Positions 10,669 through 17,981 of a DNA stretch of 23,824 nucleotides are shown in pieces. Origin of the DNA: an uncultured Atopobium sp. (GTDB lineage Bacteria > Actinomycetota > Coriobacteriia > Coriobacteriales > Atopobiaceae). Both the position numbers and the translations under genes were made by a program. The notes beneath the pieces are model-generated. The model searched no databases, was not told where the DNA came from, and was given only the letters and a program-made list of their open reading frames with translations. Within the stretch, counting starts at the first letter, position 1. Each line of letters begins with the position of its first letter. Location of the stretch: the NCBI GenBank assembly GCA_937997345.1, contig CALKTD010000018.1, forward strand, positions 1 through 23,824, written 5' to 3'.

Positions 10669-10731
10669 GACGTCCGCCGCGTACTGGCAGCTCGTACCGC
10701 GCCGCAGCGCCCGCGCGGCACCCGCGCGCAC

Positions 10732-10761
10732 AAAAAAGCCGCATCTCAAATGAGATGCGGC
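10732..10761 (-). terminator. Intrinsic terminator of eno
   Basis: On the minus strand a perfect 11-bp stem (GCCGCATCTCA paired with TGAGATGCGGC, two-base centre as read) is followed directly by six T residues. It lies about 80 bases after the eno stop. This is the clearest intrinsic terminator in the window. Confidence 0.9.
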
Positions 10762-10840
10762 TTCGTAGTTTCTAGCAGCCTAAACGACGTTGCAGCTCGG
10801 TCGGGCCGGACGCGCGCCGTCTAGCCCACAACCTGCGAGT

Positions 10841-12130
10841 TTAGCGAAGGTTGTAGAAAGCGTCCATGCCCAGGTACTCAGCACCCTCAGCGAGGTCATC
10901 CTCGATGCGGAGAAGCTGGTTGTACTTAGCAACACGCTCGGTACGAGCAGGTGCACCAGTCTTGATCTGACCAGCGTTGGTTGCAACAACAAGGTCAGCA
11001 ATGGTGGTGTCCTCGGTCTCACCAGAACGGTGGGAGACAACTGCGGTGTAACCTGCGCGCTTAGCCATCTCGATAGCCTCGAGGGACTCGGTCAGGGTAC
11101 CAATCTGGTTGACCTTGATAAGGATGGAGTTACCAGCGTGAACCTCAATACCCTTCTTCAGGCGCTGAGTGTTGGTAACAAAGAGGTCGTCGCCGACGAG
11201 CTGGATCTTCTTGCCCAGACGCTGGGTAAGGATCTTCCAACCGTCCCAGTCCTCCTCTGCAAGGCCGTCCTCGATGGAGACGATTGGGAACTTCTCAACC
11301 ATTTCCTCGTAGTAAGCAACCATTTCCTCGGAGGTAAGGGAGCGACCCTCGCCCTTGAGGTCATACTTGCCGGTCTCCTTGTTATAGAACTCAGAAGAAG
11401 CTGGGTCCATAGCAAAGCGGAAGTCCTTGCCAAGCTCAAAGCCAGCAGCCTTAACAGCCTCGGCAAGAAGCTCAAGTGGCTCCTCGTTGGACTTAAGGTC
11501 TGGAGCAAAGCCGCCCTCGTCACCAACGCCGGTGTTGAGGCCCTGGGACTTCAGAGTGTCCTTGAGGGTGTGGTAAACCTGTGCGCACCAGCGAAGAGCG
11601 GTGGTGAAGTCAGGAGCACCAACAGGCATAATCATGAACTCCTGGAAGTCAACGTTGTTGTCAGCGTGGACGCCACCGTTGAGGACGTTCATCATAGGAA
11701 CAGGAAGAGTGTGAGCATTTGCGCCACCGAGGTAAGCGTAAAGTGGAAGCTCAGCAGAAGCAGCTGCAGCGTGAGCAACAGCAAGAGAAACGCCGAGAAT
11801 AGCGTTTGCGCCGAGGCGACCCTTGTTTGGAGTGCCGTCAAGCTTGATCATAGCGAGGTCAAGGCCGCGCTGATCCTCTGCGTCCCAACCAATAACGAGG
11901 TCACGGATCTCAGTGTTGACGTGCTCGACTGCCTTCAGAACGCCCTTGCCTAGGTAACGGCTCTTGTCGCCGTCGCGAAGCTCTACTGCCTCGAACTCAC
12001 CGGTAGAAGCGCCGGAAGGAACGATTGCACGACCAAAGGAGCCGTCATCAAGAACAACCTCAACCTCAACGGTTGGATTGCCACGGGAATCGAGGACCTC
12101 ACGTGCGTGAACATCAAAAATCTGGCTCAT
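10841..12130 (-). CDS. eno: Enolase
   Basis: Enolase interconverts 2-phosphoglycerate and phosphoenolpyruvate in glycolysis, in the cytoplasm with Mg2+. The 429-residue length is standard. Visible motifs are AREVLDSRGNPTVEVEV, the substrate loop PSGASTGEFEAVELRDGD, GGVHADN, GVGDEGGFAPDL, the metal ligands in SIEDGLAEEDWDGW and VGDDLFVTN, KVNQIGTLTESLE, and SHRSGETEDTTIADLVV. The ATG at 12130 is preceded by AAAGGTGA at a good distance. It is transcribed alone, with an upstream promoter candidate and a strong terminator downstream. Confidence 0.98.
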   Translation of the reverse strand: MSQIFDVHAREVLDSRGNPTVEVEVVLDDGSFGRAIVPSGASTGEFEAVELRDGDKSRYLGKGVLKAVEHVNTEIRDLVIGWDAEDQRGLDLAMIKLDGTPNKGRLGANAILGVSLAVAHAAAASAELPLYAYLGGANAHTLPVPMMNVLNGGVHADNNVDFQEFMIMPVGAPDFTTALRWCAQVYHTLKDTLKSQGLNTGVGDEGGFAPDLKSNEEPLELLAEAVKAAGFELGKDFRFAMDPASSEFYNKETGKYDLKGEGRSLTSEEMVAYYEEMVEKFPIVSIEDGLAEEDWDGWKILTQRLGKKIQLVGDDLFVTNTQRLKKGIEVHAGNSILIKVNQIGTLTESLEAIEMAKRAGYTAVVSHRSGETEDTTIADLVVATNAGQIKTGAPARTERVAKYNQLLRIEDDLAEGAEYLGMDAFYNLR

Positions 12131-12180
12131 AGCTCACCTTTCTTTAGGTTTAACATTTTGCCGATTGCACAGACATAACT

Positions 12181-12209
12181 AGTATACCCATTCTGTTATG
12201 AGGTGTGTA
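12181..12209 (-). promoter_or_regulatory. Probable eno promoter
   Basis: On the minus strand TACACA (-35, 4 of 6 consensus) is followed after 17 bases by TATACT (-10, 5 of 6). The expected start is about 45 bases upstream of the ATG. The tandem repeats at 12222-12305 lie immediately upstream of the -35. Confidence 0.55.
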
Positions 12210-12221
12210 TTGTAATTACAC

Positions 12222-12305
12222 ATACTATTTGGCTGGGCAGAGATAGTATTTGACCGAGCAGTGATACTATTTGGCTGGGCAGAGACAGTATTTGACCAGG
12301 CAGAC
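12222..12305. repeat. Four 21-bp tandem repeats upstream of eno promoter
   Basis: Units start at 12222, 12243, 12264 and 12285. Units 1 and 3 are identical (beginning ATACTATTTGGCTGGGCAG); units 2 and 4 are a variant with ATAGTATTTGACC or ACAGTATTTGACC. This gives a 42-bp higher-order period. A degenerate inverted piece (TATCTGGCCAAATAG) follows near 12313-12327. The 21-bp spacing equals two helical turns, so all units face the same side of the DNA. Confidence 0.75.
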
Positions 12306-12335
12306 GCACTGTCTATCTGGCCAAATAGAAAATAC

Positions 12336-12365
12336 CTGCGGAATTATGCAGAATTCTGCGGAATT
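12336..12365. repeat. CTGCGGAATT direct repeat with internal palindrome
   Basis: Three 10-base units CTGCGGAATT, ATGCAGAATT and CTGCGGAATT follow one another, and the middle contains the perfect palindrome GCAGAATTCTGC (12348-12359). This lies just downstream of the cupin stop. It may serve as a weak terminator or binding site. Confidence 0.5.
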
Positions 12366-12383
12366 GTTAGGTAAATATATAAA

Positions 12384-12740
12384 TTATTTCTGCGGATACA
12401 CAACAACTAGCAGCATCTTGAACTCTTCTGGAGCCTCAAGTGCATGTGGATGACCAAGTGGCATCACAATAGACTGACCAGCTTCAAGGGTGTAAACGTC
12501 GTCATCGATGGTGATGTTTGCGCGACCCTCAAGAATGGTGACAAATGCGTCGCCACCCGCGCGGTGGCTTGCAATCTCTTCGCCCGCGCCAAAACCAAAA
12601 AGGGTGACGCTAACGGCATCGTTTTGCGCAAGGGTCTTGCTGATGACCTGGCCAGGAAGGCATGCAACCTGGTCTTTAAGGGTTACTACAGTCTTTGCGT
12701 CGATGTTCTTCATGACACCAGGAATCAATTCTTCGGACAT
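12384..12740 (-). CDS. Small single-domain cupin protein
   Basis: The 118-residue product is a compact RmlC-like cupin. Motif 1 reads GAGEEIASHRAGGDAFVTILEG and motif 2 reads AGQSIVMPLGHPHALEAPEEF; together they supply His residues suited to a metal site. Small cupins of this kind have varied and often unknown roles (sugar or small-molecule binding, detoxification), so I assign none. The ATG at 12740 is supported by GGAGG six bases upstream; a TTG 12 bases earlier overlaps that site. The gene stands alone between eno and helD, with an inverted repeat just upstream of the ribosome binding site. Confidence 0.85.
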   Translation of the reverse strand: MSEELIPGVMKNIDAKTVVTLKDQVACLPGQVISKTLAQNDAVSVTLFGFGAGEEIASHRAGGDAFVTILEGRANITIDDDVYTLEAGQSIVMPLGHPHALEAPEEFKMLLVVVYPQK

Positions 12741-12753
12741 ACTAACCTCCAAC

Positions 12754-12783
12754 GGTAAATGTTATTGATGACTAGCATTTACC
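12754..12783. promoter_or_regulatory. Inverted repeat upstream of cupin gene, possible operator
   Basis: GGTAAATG (12754-12761) and CATTTACC (12776-12783) are perfect 8-bp arms separated by 14 bases. They sit just upstream of the cupin Shine-Dalgarno. The size fits a dimeric repressor site; alternatively it is a 5' leader hairpin. Confidence 0.5.
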
Positions 12784-12830
12784 CGAACCAGCTGTCTTCA
12801 ATCAGTAAATTTCCAAAAAATCGCAGGTAG

Positions 12831-12854
12831 AAATTGCTTTTTTTAAAGCAATTT
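12831..12854 (-). terminator. Hairpin over the helD stop, possible terminator
   Basis: AAATTGCTTT and AAAGCAATTT form a perfect 10-bp stem with a TTTT loop on the plus strand (AAAA on the sense strand), overlapping the last codons and stop of helD. A run of six T residues follows on the minus strand, but about ten bases past the stem. The stem is A+T-rich, so it may be only a weak terminator. Confidence 0.4.
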
Positions 12855-15095
12855 GCTGAGCAGCGAAGTCATCTTTCCCTGAGAGACCACAATCACGTGA
12901 TGCATCGCGCGCGACAGCGCGGTATAGAGCCTACGGCGAGAAATTCCGTCTGCTTTATACACTTCCTCTTGTGCATCGGCAACAATGACCTGATCAAACT
13001 CAAGACCTTTTGCTAGTGCAAGGTCGAGAAGAACAACGCCCTTCGCGGGGAGGGAATCGTGGCTGGTGAGCACTTTGACGCCGGTGCGTGACTCGACCTG
13101 CGCCGCGCCGTTGGCCTGTACTGCACCGTCGACCTGCGCCGCACCGTTGCTCGCAACGCCATCGGTCGCGCCGTCTGCGGTGCCGTTTCCGCTCTCTGCA
13201 AAAACCCCTTCCAGCTGTTTGGCCAGCCAGCGAACACGAGACTTCTCGGTACACACAATGGCGGTCAGCCCGTCAAATTCTTGTGCCTGCTCAATAAGGA
13301 ACTTCATAGTCTGCAGGTACTCGGCACGCTCAGTATCTTTGTTGTCAGCGACCACTTCAAAGAACTCAGGTTTTTTACCGCCGCGTTGAACGGAGCTTGT
13401 CTGGCCACGCTCTTCTTCGCTCAAAAGCGAGGTAAACAGTGCAGTAATCTCGGGAGAGGAGCGGTAGCTGGTCAGAAGCTGGCAGGTAGAAACAGCACCC
13501 TCGCCGTGTGTTGCGCTAAAGATCTTCTCAATCTGCTCAAACGTTGCGGTGTCTTCCCAAATTGCCTGGTTAGAGTCGCCCAAAAGCAAAAAGTGCGCGC
13601 GCGAGAAGTACTTTCCTAGCACCATAAGCTGCGTTTCGGTGTAGTCCTGGACCTCGTCAATCATGACAAACTTGACGTTTTTCTCGCCAGCGCCTGTGAT
13701 AAGTAGACGCAGGTAAGCGCATTCGGCGCCGCTTAGCGCTGAGGCATTGAGCATGCGCATGCCAATGCGGTCGATGCGGAGCCAAGAAGCGGACTCGATG
13801 ACCTCGTGCGCAGAGGCAAAACGCCAGTTGAGGAACTCGCGGGTGCGCGCCAGAACTTCTTCCTCGTCGGAAGGGCTGATGGTGCGACCAAAGACCTCAA
13901 GCTGCTGCTCAACGTCAAGGGAGAGCATCTCTTCTTGGATTTCGTCGTTGTGGGCCATCTGACCAAGTCTGCGCTCCAGGCGGGTGTGGAGCTCGTCTTT
14001 GGCAAGTGCAATGAGACGCGGGCCAACAGGGAATTGCGAGAACTTTGCCACAGAACTAGCCACCTGAGCTGGCTTGATAAGCGTGGTTCCCTCAACAGAA
14101 ATGGCCTTGAAGTCATCCTCGTAGAGCTCAAGTGTGGCAAGCTGCTCTTCAAGTTTCTTAAGAGAATCGGGGTTGTTGTGAGCGCCCGATGCGTGGTCAG
14201 CCAAACCCAAAGCTTTGAGGAAAGAATCCCAGGTAAATACCTGCGGATTGTGCTCGCCCATGCTAGGCAAAACGGTGTTGATGTAGCGACCAAACATCTC
14301 GTTGGGAGTGAACAGGTACACCTGATCTGCGGTAAGTGTGGTGCGCTGCTGGTAGAGAAGGTACGCAATACGCTGCAGTAAAACGGACGTTTTGCCCGAG
14401 CCTGCAATGCCGTTGACCAGTAGAACGGGCACATCCTCGTGCCTGACAACAACGTTTTGTTCGCGCTGGATAGTTGCGGTGATGGCCTGCAGCTTCTCGG
14501 TGTGCTGACGCTTTAGTGCGGCAAGCAGCAGAGAGTCTTCAATGGCAACCGTTGTGTCAAAGTAGAGGTTCAGCTTGTCGCGCGTGATGTCAAACTGTCG
14601 TCTAAGTTCCAGCTCAACCGTTCTTTTCTTGCCGTCTACCTGGTACGACGTAGTTCCCATCTCTTGGTTGTAATACGTCTCTGCAACGGGGCTGCGCCAG
14701 TCAACAATAAGCGGCGTACGGTCTTTGTCCGTAATGCCCGCCGCACCAATATATACATCGCGAGAAGGACGTCCGGGTCGCATTTTGAGCGTGACCTTAG
14801 CAAAGTAAGGCTGCCTCAAGAGGATTTCGACTCGACCGAGTTTCTCGACAGTAAAATCGTGGTATTGGTTGTAGGTATCAATAACGCTGTTGAGCGTCTC
14901 AATGGCCGCAAGGGTCTCAATGGTTTCGTCCGCTCCGCCAAAGTCTGGGCGGATTTCTTCACTCATCTGACGAAGGTCTCTAGCTGCATCTTTTTGCGTA
15001 GTATTGAGTGTTGTGTCCAAATCCTCACGAATCTCAACAAGCTTTTGATAAACGTGGGAGAGGTGCTCTTGTTCTTGCTGGTGGATTGGATCCAT
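12843..15095 (-). CDS. helD: HelD-type superfamily 1 helicase-like ATPase
   Basis: HelD binds RNA polymerase and uses ATP to release stalled or post-termination complexes. The 750-residue product has an N-terminal coiled-coil (about residues 1-75) and the HelD hallmark VYIGAAGITDKDRTPLIVDWRSPVAETYY. Walker A NGIAGSGKTSVLLQRIAYLLY is near residue 232, Walker B FVMIDEVQDYTETQ near 480, LLGDSNQAI follows, and the C-terminal motifs are LAKGLEFDQVIVADA and RRLYTALSRAMHHV. This layout separates it from UvrD/PcrA, which lack the coiled-coil arm. The start at ATG 15095 has TAGGAG upstream, formed partly by the ysxC stop. Residues about 632-670 are a low-complexity Asn/Gly/Ala-rich insertion. It is seven bases downstream of ysxC and probably co-transcribed. 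Confidence 0.88.
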   Translation of the reverse strand: MDPIHQQEQEHLSHVYQKLVEIREDLDTTLNTTQKDAARDLRQMSEEIRPDFGGADETIETLAAIETLNSVIDTYNQYHDFTVEKLGRVEILLRQPYFAKVTLKMRPGRPSRDVYIGAAGITDKDRTPLIVDWRSPVAETYYNQEMGTTSYQVDGKKRTVELELRRQFDITRDKLNLYFDTTVAIEDSLLLAALKRQHTEKLQAITATIQREQNVVVRHEDVPVLLVNGIAGSGKTSVLLQRIAYLLYQQRTTLTADQVYLFTPNEMFGRYINTVLPSMGEHNPQVFTWDSFLKALGLADHASGAHNNPDSLKKLEEQLATLELYEDDFKAISVEGTTLIKPAQVASSVAKFSQFPVGPRLIALAKDELHTRLERRLGQMAHNDEIQEEMLSLDVEQQLEVFGRTISPSDEEEVLARTREFLNWRFASAHEVIESASWLRIDRIGMRMLNASALSGAECAYLRLLITGAGEKNVKFVMIDEVQDYTETQLMVLGKYFSRAHFLLLGDSNQAIWEDTATFEQIEKIFSATHGEGAVSTCQLLTSYRSSPEITALFTSLLSEEERGQTSSVQRGGKKPEFFEVVADNKDTERAEYLQTMKFLIEQAQEFDGLTAIVCTEKSRVRWLAKQLEGVFAESGNGTADGATDGVASNGAAQVDGAVQANGAAQVESRTGVKVLTSHDSLPAKGVVLLDLALAKGLEFDQVIVADAQEEVYKADGISRRRLYTALSRAMHHVIVVSQGKMTSLLSKLL
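13085..13200. repeat. G+C-rich degenerate repeat inside helD
   Basis: On the plus strand the string GACCTGCGCCGC recurs (near 13096 and 13131), with related GCCGTTG and GCACCGT pieces. It encodes repeats of the type NGAAQV and DGA in HelD. The stretch is in frame and its composition resembles the intergenic G+C-rich blocks at 8731-8820 and 10560-10730. Confidence 0.55.
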
Positions 15096-15102
15096 GATGC
15101 TC

Positions 15103-15687
15103 CTAGATAGTTGCGTCTTCGATGCGGTGGCGCAACTCGTCAATGCCCAAGCCAGTCTCGGATGAGGTAATAATAGCCTGTTCAGGGGTGATGTGGAATG
15201 CTTTGCGCAGGGCGGCCGCGGCTTGATTTTGCTTGCCGCGTGCAATCTTATCTGCCTTGGTAAACGCAACTACAAAGGGCAGCTCAGCCTCTTGGAGAAA
15301 GCTAATCATCTGCAGGTCAAGCTTTTGAGCTTCGTGTCTGATATCAACAAGACTAATAACCAGGTTAAAGCTACGTTCTTGCTCAAAGTAACCACCGATG
15401 AGGTCTGCCCAGCGCTGTTTTTCTTGGCGAGAAACTCGTGCAAATCCGTATCCAGGCAAGTCTACAAATTTGACGCCATCAACATCAAAGAAGTTGATAT
15501 TAGCGGTTTTACCTGGAACGCTTGAAACTCGTGCAAGCTGTTTTCTGCCAATAAGTTTATTTAAGAGGGAAGACTTTCCCACGTTTGAGCGGCCCACAAA
15601 AGCCACCTCTGGGGTCTCTGGAGAAGGAAGTTGTGAAATTGCCCCGTATGATGCCTCATATTGTGCGATTTCATACTTAAGACCCAT
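15103..15687 (-). CDS. ysxC: Ribosome-biogenesis GTPase YsxC/EngB
   Basis: YsxC/EngB is a TRAFAC GTPase needed for assembly of the 50S ribosomal subunit. The 194-residue product shows G1 GRSNVGKSSLLNKLIG, the switch I region VSSVPGKTANINFF, G3 DLPGYGFA, G4 TKAD and G5 SSETG, in the right order and at family length. The start is ATG 15687 (MGLKYEIAQ), with GGGAGG five bases upstream. An earlier in-frame ATG at 15699 would place that Shine-Dalgarno inside the coding region. It lies upstream of helD and likely forms a two-gene operon. Its ribosome binding site is inside a long predicted stem. Confidence 0.95.
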   Translation of the reverse strand: MGLKYEIAQYEASYGAISQLPSPETPEVAFVGRSNVGKSSLLNKLIGRKQLARVSSVPGKTANINFFDVDGVKFVDLPGYGFARVSRQEKQRWADLIGGYFEQERSFNLVISLVDIRHEAQKLDLQMISFLQEAELPFVVAFTKADKIARGKQNQAAAALRKAFHITPEQAIITSSETGLGIDELRHRIEDATI

Positions 15688-15690
15688 GAT

Positions 15691-15745
15691 GCCTCCCATT
15701 GCGCTTCAAAAACGTAAGGTATTATTTTAGCGCAAACTGGGAGGC
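15691..15745 (-). promoter_or_regulatory. Leader stem covering the ysxC Shine-Dalgarno
   Basis: The right part of the sense leader, AGCGCAATGGGAGGC (complement of 15691-15705), contains the ysxC Shine-Dalgarno GGGAGG. It can pair with GCCTCCCAGTTTGCGCT (complement of 15729-15745), with only a two-base bulge and a 23-base loop. Every base of the Shine-Dalgarno is paired. The structure forms only if transcription starts upstream of 15745. An A+T-rich TAAAATAATACC in the loop could instead be a -10 region, in which case the upstream arm would not be transcribed. Confidence 0.55.
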
Positions 15746-15761
15746 AGCTAACAATCCATTC

Positions 15762-15827
15762 ATCCGTAGTGGGAAGGTCGGCACGATCCGTAGTGGGGGT
15801 GGTGAAATCTGTAGCTGGAGTGGTAAG
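15762..15827. repeat. Three imperfect tandem units downstream of the island
   Basis: Units start at 15762 (24 bases), 15786 (21 bases) and 15807 (21 bases) with ATCCGTAGTGGG, ATCCGTAGTGGG and ATCTGTAGCTGG. They occupy the space between the last island gene and the ysxC leader. No gene or clear terminator is seen here. Confidence 0.6.
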
Positions 15828-15832
15828 AATTG

Positions 15833-16459
15833 CTACAAAGACACTCGAATTCGTTTTTCTACAGGTAGACGAGAAACAAGCAAATCAAACGTCGTATCAG
15901 TAATCGGAGTTCTATAGATTTCTTCCCCTATGAGATTTACTACATAAGGCACATGAAGAACATATGAAGTGTGCGGTTTGATGGCAATTCGCGAAGTTGT
16001 TATATTTGGCTGGGCAAGCGGCCAAAGGGAATTTTCATTTCCTAAATCGCAAATGTAATAAGTGTTGTTGGCTTGTGGAATTAAAACCGTGCCGAGAAAA
16101 TCTATTCCTCCTACAGGCTCAGTCTCTTCTCTATCATTTTTAATTTCTATAGTTACATCAATCACACTTGTTTGATTGCCATGGGCATTGGGATACTGTG
16201 GTGTAATACCATGTTTTTCCAGGTAACCGTCATACGTGGTTAGGGCAATTTCAGTTATTCGTATTGAATATCCCTTTGTATTCTCGGAGGACGAATAATG
16301 AAAATTTCCGTCGAGGGGGACCCATTCTCCCATTTGATAAATCTCTTCAGGGATAGTTAATGCATGGGTATTTACCCACCAAACCCTGTAGCCAAGAGCA
16401 CAAACCAGTACAAGGCTTATGACAATTGCAAATAATGGTAGTTTGCTTTTTAGTTTCAT
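15833..16459 (-). CDS. Membrane-anchored extracytoplasmic protein, island gene 7
   Basis: I do not recognise a named function. The 208-residue product starts with an uncleaved-looking N-terminal membrane segment (KLPLFAIVISLVLVCALGYR, residues 6-25), so the rest faces outside. The exterior part has alternating beta-strand patterns (GYSIRITEIALTTY, SVIDVTIEIKN, TSYVLHVPYVV). These suggest an immunoglobulin-like fold as in DUF4352-type domains, possibly DUF5027/5028-like from memory only. The ATG overlaps the ATPase stop in ATGA, indicating coupled translation. It is the last gene of the seven-gene island. A role in immunity, sensing or assisting the transporter is inferred from position only. 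The gene is A+T-rich compared with ysxC next door. Confidence 0.75.
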   Translation of the reverse strand: MKLKSKLPLFAIVISLVLVCALGYRVWWVNTHALTIPEEIYQMGEWVPLDGNFHYSSSENTKGYSIRITEIALTTYDGYLEKHGITPQYPNAHGNQTSVIDVTIEIKNDREETEPVGGIDFLGTVLIPQANNTYYICDLGNENSLWPLAQPNITTSRIAIKPHTSYVLHVPYVVNLIGEEIYRTPITDTTFDLLVSRLPVEKRIRVSL

Positions 16460-17115
16460 GATGCACGTCTTTGCACGTCGATTTTCTCGACAATTTTACC
16501 GAGCTTCATTTTGTAAATTACATCGCAGACAACCTCTAAGAACTCAGCATCATGACTTGATACGAGAAGTGTTGCGCCTCTATCTCTTTGTTCAACAATG
16601 AGCTCTGTGAGCATATGGACACCGTCTTCATCAAGAGCATTTGTTGGCTCATCAAGAATAATTAAATCCGGTTGTTCATAAAATGCCATGGCAATTCCTA
16701 AGCGTTGTTTCATGCCAAGGGAGTATTTCCTAACAGGTCTTTTGTCTGTAGGATCAAGTCCTACTTTTTTAATTGCAGCATCAATATCTTGCTCAGACGC
16801 AATTTGTTTTATTGACGAGAGAATCTCTAAGTTCTTACGACCGCTATATGAGCTGAGAAGTGCTGGTTTTTCTAGGAGCAGACCAACACTTGGTGGGAAA
16901 TCTATATCATCCCAGAGCTTTTTGTTTTCAATAGAAACATATCCTTGGGTAGGCTTAATGAGACCACAAATCGCTCGCATAAGCATTGTTTTACCAGAGC
17001 CGTTTTGGCCCTCGAGACCAATTATCCCTCTCTTTTCCAGGGATAATGTGACATCCTTGAGAACAGTATCGTTTCCGATTTCTTTTGTTAGATGCTCAAC
17101 TGAAATGTACGACAT
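16456..17115 (-). CDS. ABC transporter ATP-binding protein, island gene 6
   Basis: This 219-residue single ABC ATPase should power the three membrane proteins encoded just upstream. It has Walker A LEGQNGSGKTMLMRAICGL, Q-loop region VGLLLEKPALL, signature YSLGMKQRLGIAMAF, Walker B DLIILDEPTNALDEDG and switch His in LLVSSHDAEF. YSLGM instead of LSGGQ is typical of the peptide/ABC-2 export and self-protection branch (BcrA and SkfE type) rather than importers. It starts at ATG 17115, two bases after the upstream permease stop, with GGCGGTGAG as the only purine-rich stretch upstream. It overlaps the following gene by four bases. Confidence 0.93.
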   Translation of the reverse strand: MSYISVEHLTKEIGNDTVLKDVTLSLEKRGIIGLEGQNGSGKTMLMRAICGLIKPTQGYVSIENKKLWDDIDFPPSVGLLLEKPALLSSYSGRKNLEILSSIKQIASEQDIDAAIKKVGLDPTDKRPVRKYSLGMKQRLGIAMAFYEQPDLIILDEPTNALDEDGVHMLTELIVEQRDRGATLLVSSHDAEFLEVVCDVIYKMKLGKIVEKIDVQRRAS

Positions 17116-17117
17116 GT

Positions 17118-17981
17118 TTACTCACCGCCAAACTGATCAATGTTCTTGAAGTGTGAAAGAGACAGATAAAGAAAAATACCTAGTGAGCCAATACAAAAAG
17201 CTAACGAGCAGAGCGGATTGACTCCAGCGCAGAGGTTACCTTCAACAATCTCCCTGCTAGCCGAATCAATATAGAGAGAACTTCGAGAAAACATCATGTA
17301 GTTGCCAATAAGGATGGGATGTAATTTGAAAATCGAAGAGACTATCCAGGAAATTATTAAAAAGAGAGGAGGCCACTCTTTAATAAATAATCCTGCTGAA
17401 CATTGAAGTGTTATAAGAGATAGTGAGGAAATGAACAAAGATCCCATCAATGGGACAATACTTACCGTATTTGCGGGTAATGTCGAAGCGTCAAAACCTT
17501 CGAGAATTTCTAAACTTATTGTTGTTGATGATAAAATTTCTCCACCGTGTAGCAGTGTAAATAAGAGGATTACAACTCCCGCTATGATCCAATAAAGCCC
17601 GGTTGCTGTTACACAACTTACTGTTAGAAGAATCGGATAGAAGCTCTTTGAGGAAGACATAACAAGATACATATCTTTTCTTAGTGACCTGGAGACTGCC
17701 AGAAAACACATTAGATGGGGAAGTAAAACAAGTATTAACCAGGCAAAAGGAATTTTAATTTTTGGCAGAGCAGCATTTGAAGAAATGCTTTGCGATATCT
17801 GTGGCATTCCAGCAAATAGACTTGATACGTTATCTGCAAATGTTGGATTACTTGTTGCTGAGCGATTGAACACTACAAGAGACGTAACAACGATAAGTAC
17901 CATTAAGATGGTACAGATACAAAATGGACCACGTAATGAATAGATAAAAGGACCAAATGGAATTACTTTAGAGTTTCTCAT
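17118..17981 (-). CDS. ABC-2-like membrane protein, island gene 5
   Basis: The 287-residue protein has about six hydrophobic segments: FCICTILMVLIVVTSLVVF, FAWLILVLLPHLMCFLAV, a long pair around TGLYWIIAGVVILLF, SLFISSLSLITLQCSAGL, LFLIISWIVSSIF and LAFCIGSLGIFLYL. It has an extracytoplasmic loop between the first two and a short N-terminus, the usual plan of ABC-2 permeases. No recognised family name can be given from sequence alone. The start is placed at ATG 17981, overlapping the upstream gene by 14 bases; a TTG at 17993 is possible. Upstream of both this gene and the ATPase the string AGTTTGGCGGT is found. Confidence 0.8.
   Translation of the reverse strand: MRNSKVIPFGPFIYSLRGPFCICTILMVLIVVTSLVVFNRSATSNPTFADNVSSLFAGMPQISQSISSNAALPKIKIPFAWLILVLLPHLMCFLAVSRSLRKDMYLVMSSSKSFYPILLTVSCVTATGLYWIIAGVVILLFTLLHGGEILSSTTISLEILEGFDASTLPANTVSIVPLMGSLFISSLSLITLQCSAGLFIKEWPPLFLIISWIVSSIFKLHPILIGNYMMFSRSSLYIDSASREIVEGNLCAGVNPLCSLAFCIGSLGIFLYLSLSHFKNIDQFGGE

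Larger units (their letters stand above)
10129..10731. other. 600-bp gene-free region between pfk and eno
   Basis: No credible gene is visible. The part next to pfk (to about 10535) is A+T-rich. On the minus strand a possible -10 (TATACT, complement of 10161-10166) lies about 35 bases before the pfk start, without a clear -35. A three-copy 24-bp repeat and a G+C-rich block, listed separately, fill the remainder. The composition switches abruptly near 10535. Confidence 0.6.

Noticed and set aside
10525..10824. Arginine-rich frame of 99 codons in the pfk-eno spacer
   Set aside because: It is a translation of the G+C-rich hexamer repeat and runs through the eno terminator; no Shine-Dalgarno or conserved motif is visible.
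10790..11953. Plus-strand frame of 387 codons opposite eno
   Set aside because: It is antisense to enolase, begins inside the eno 3' region and is Leu/Val-rich as expected for the complement of enolase codons.
12222..12305. CRISPR array
   Set aside because: The 21-bp units are contiguous, with no unique spacers and no cas genes nearby.
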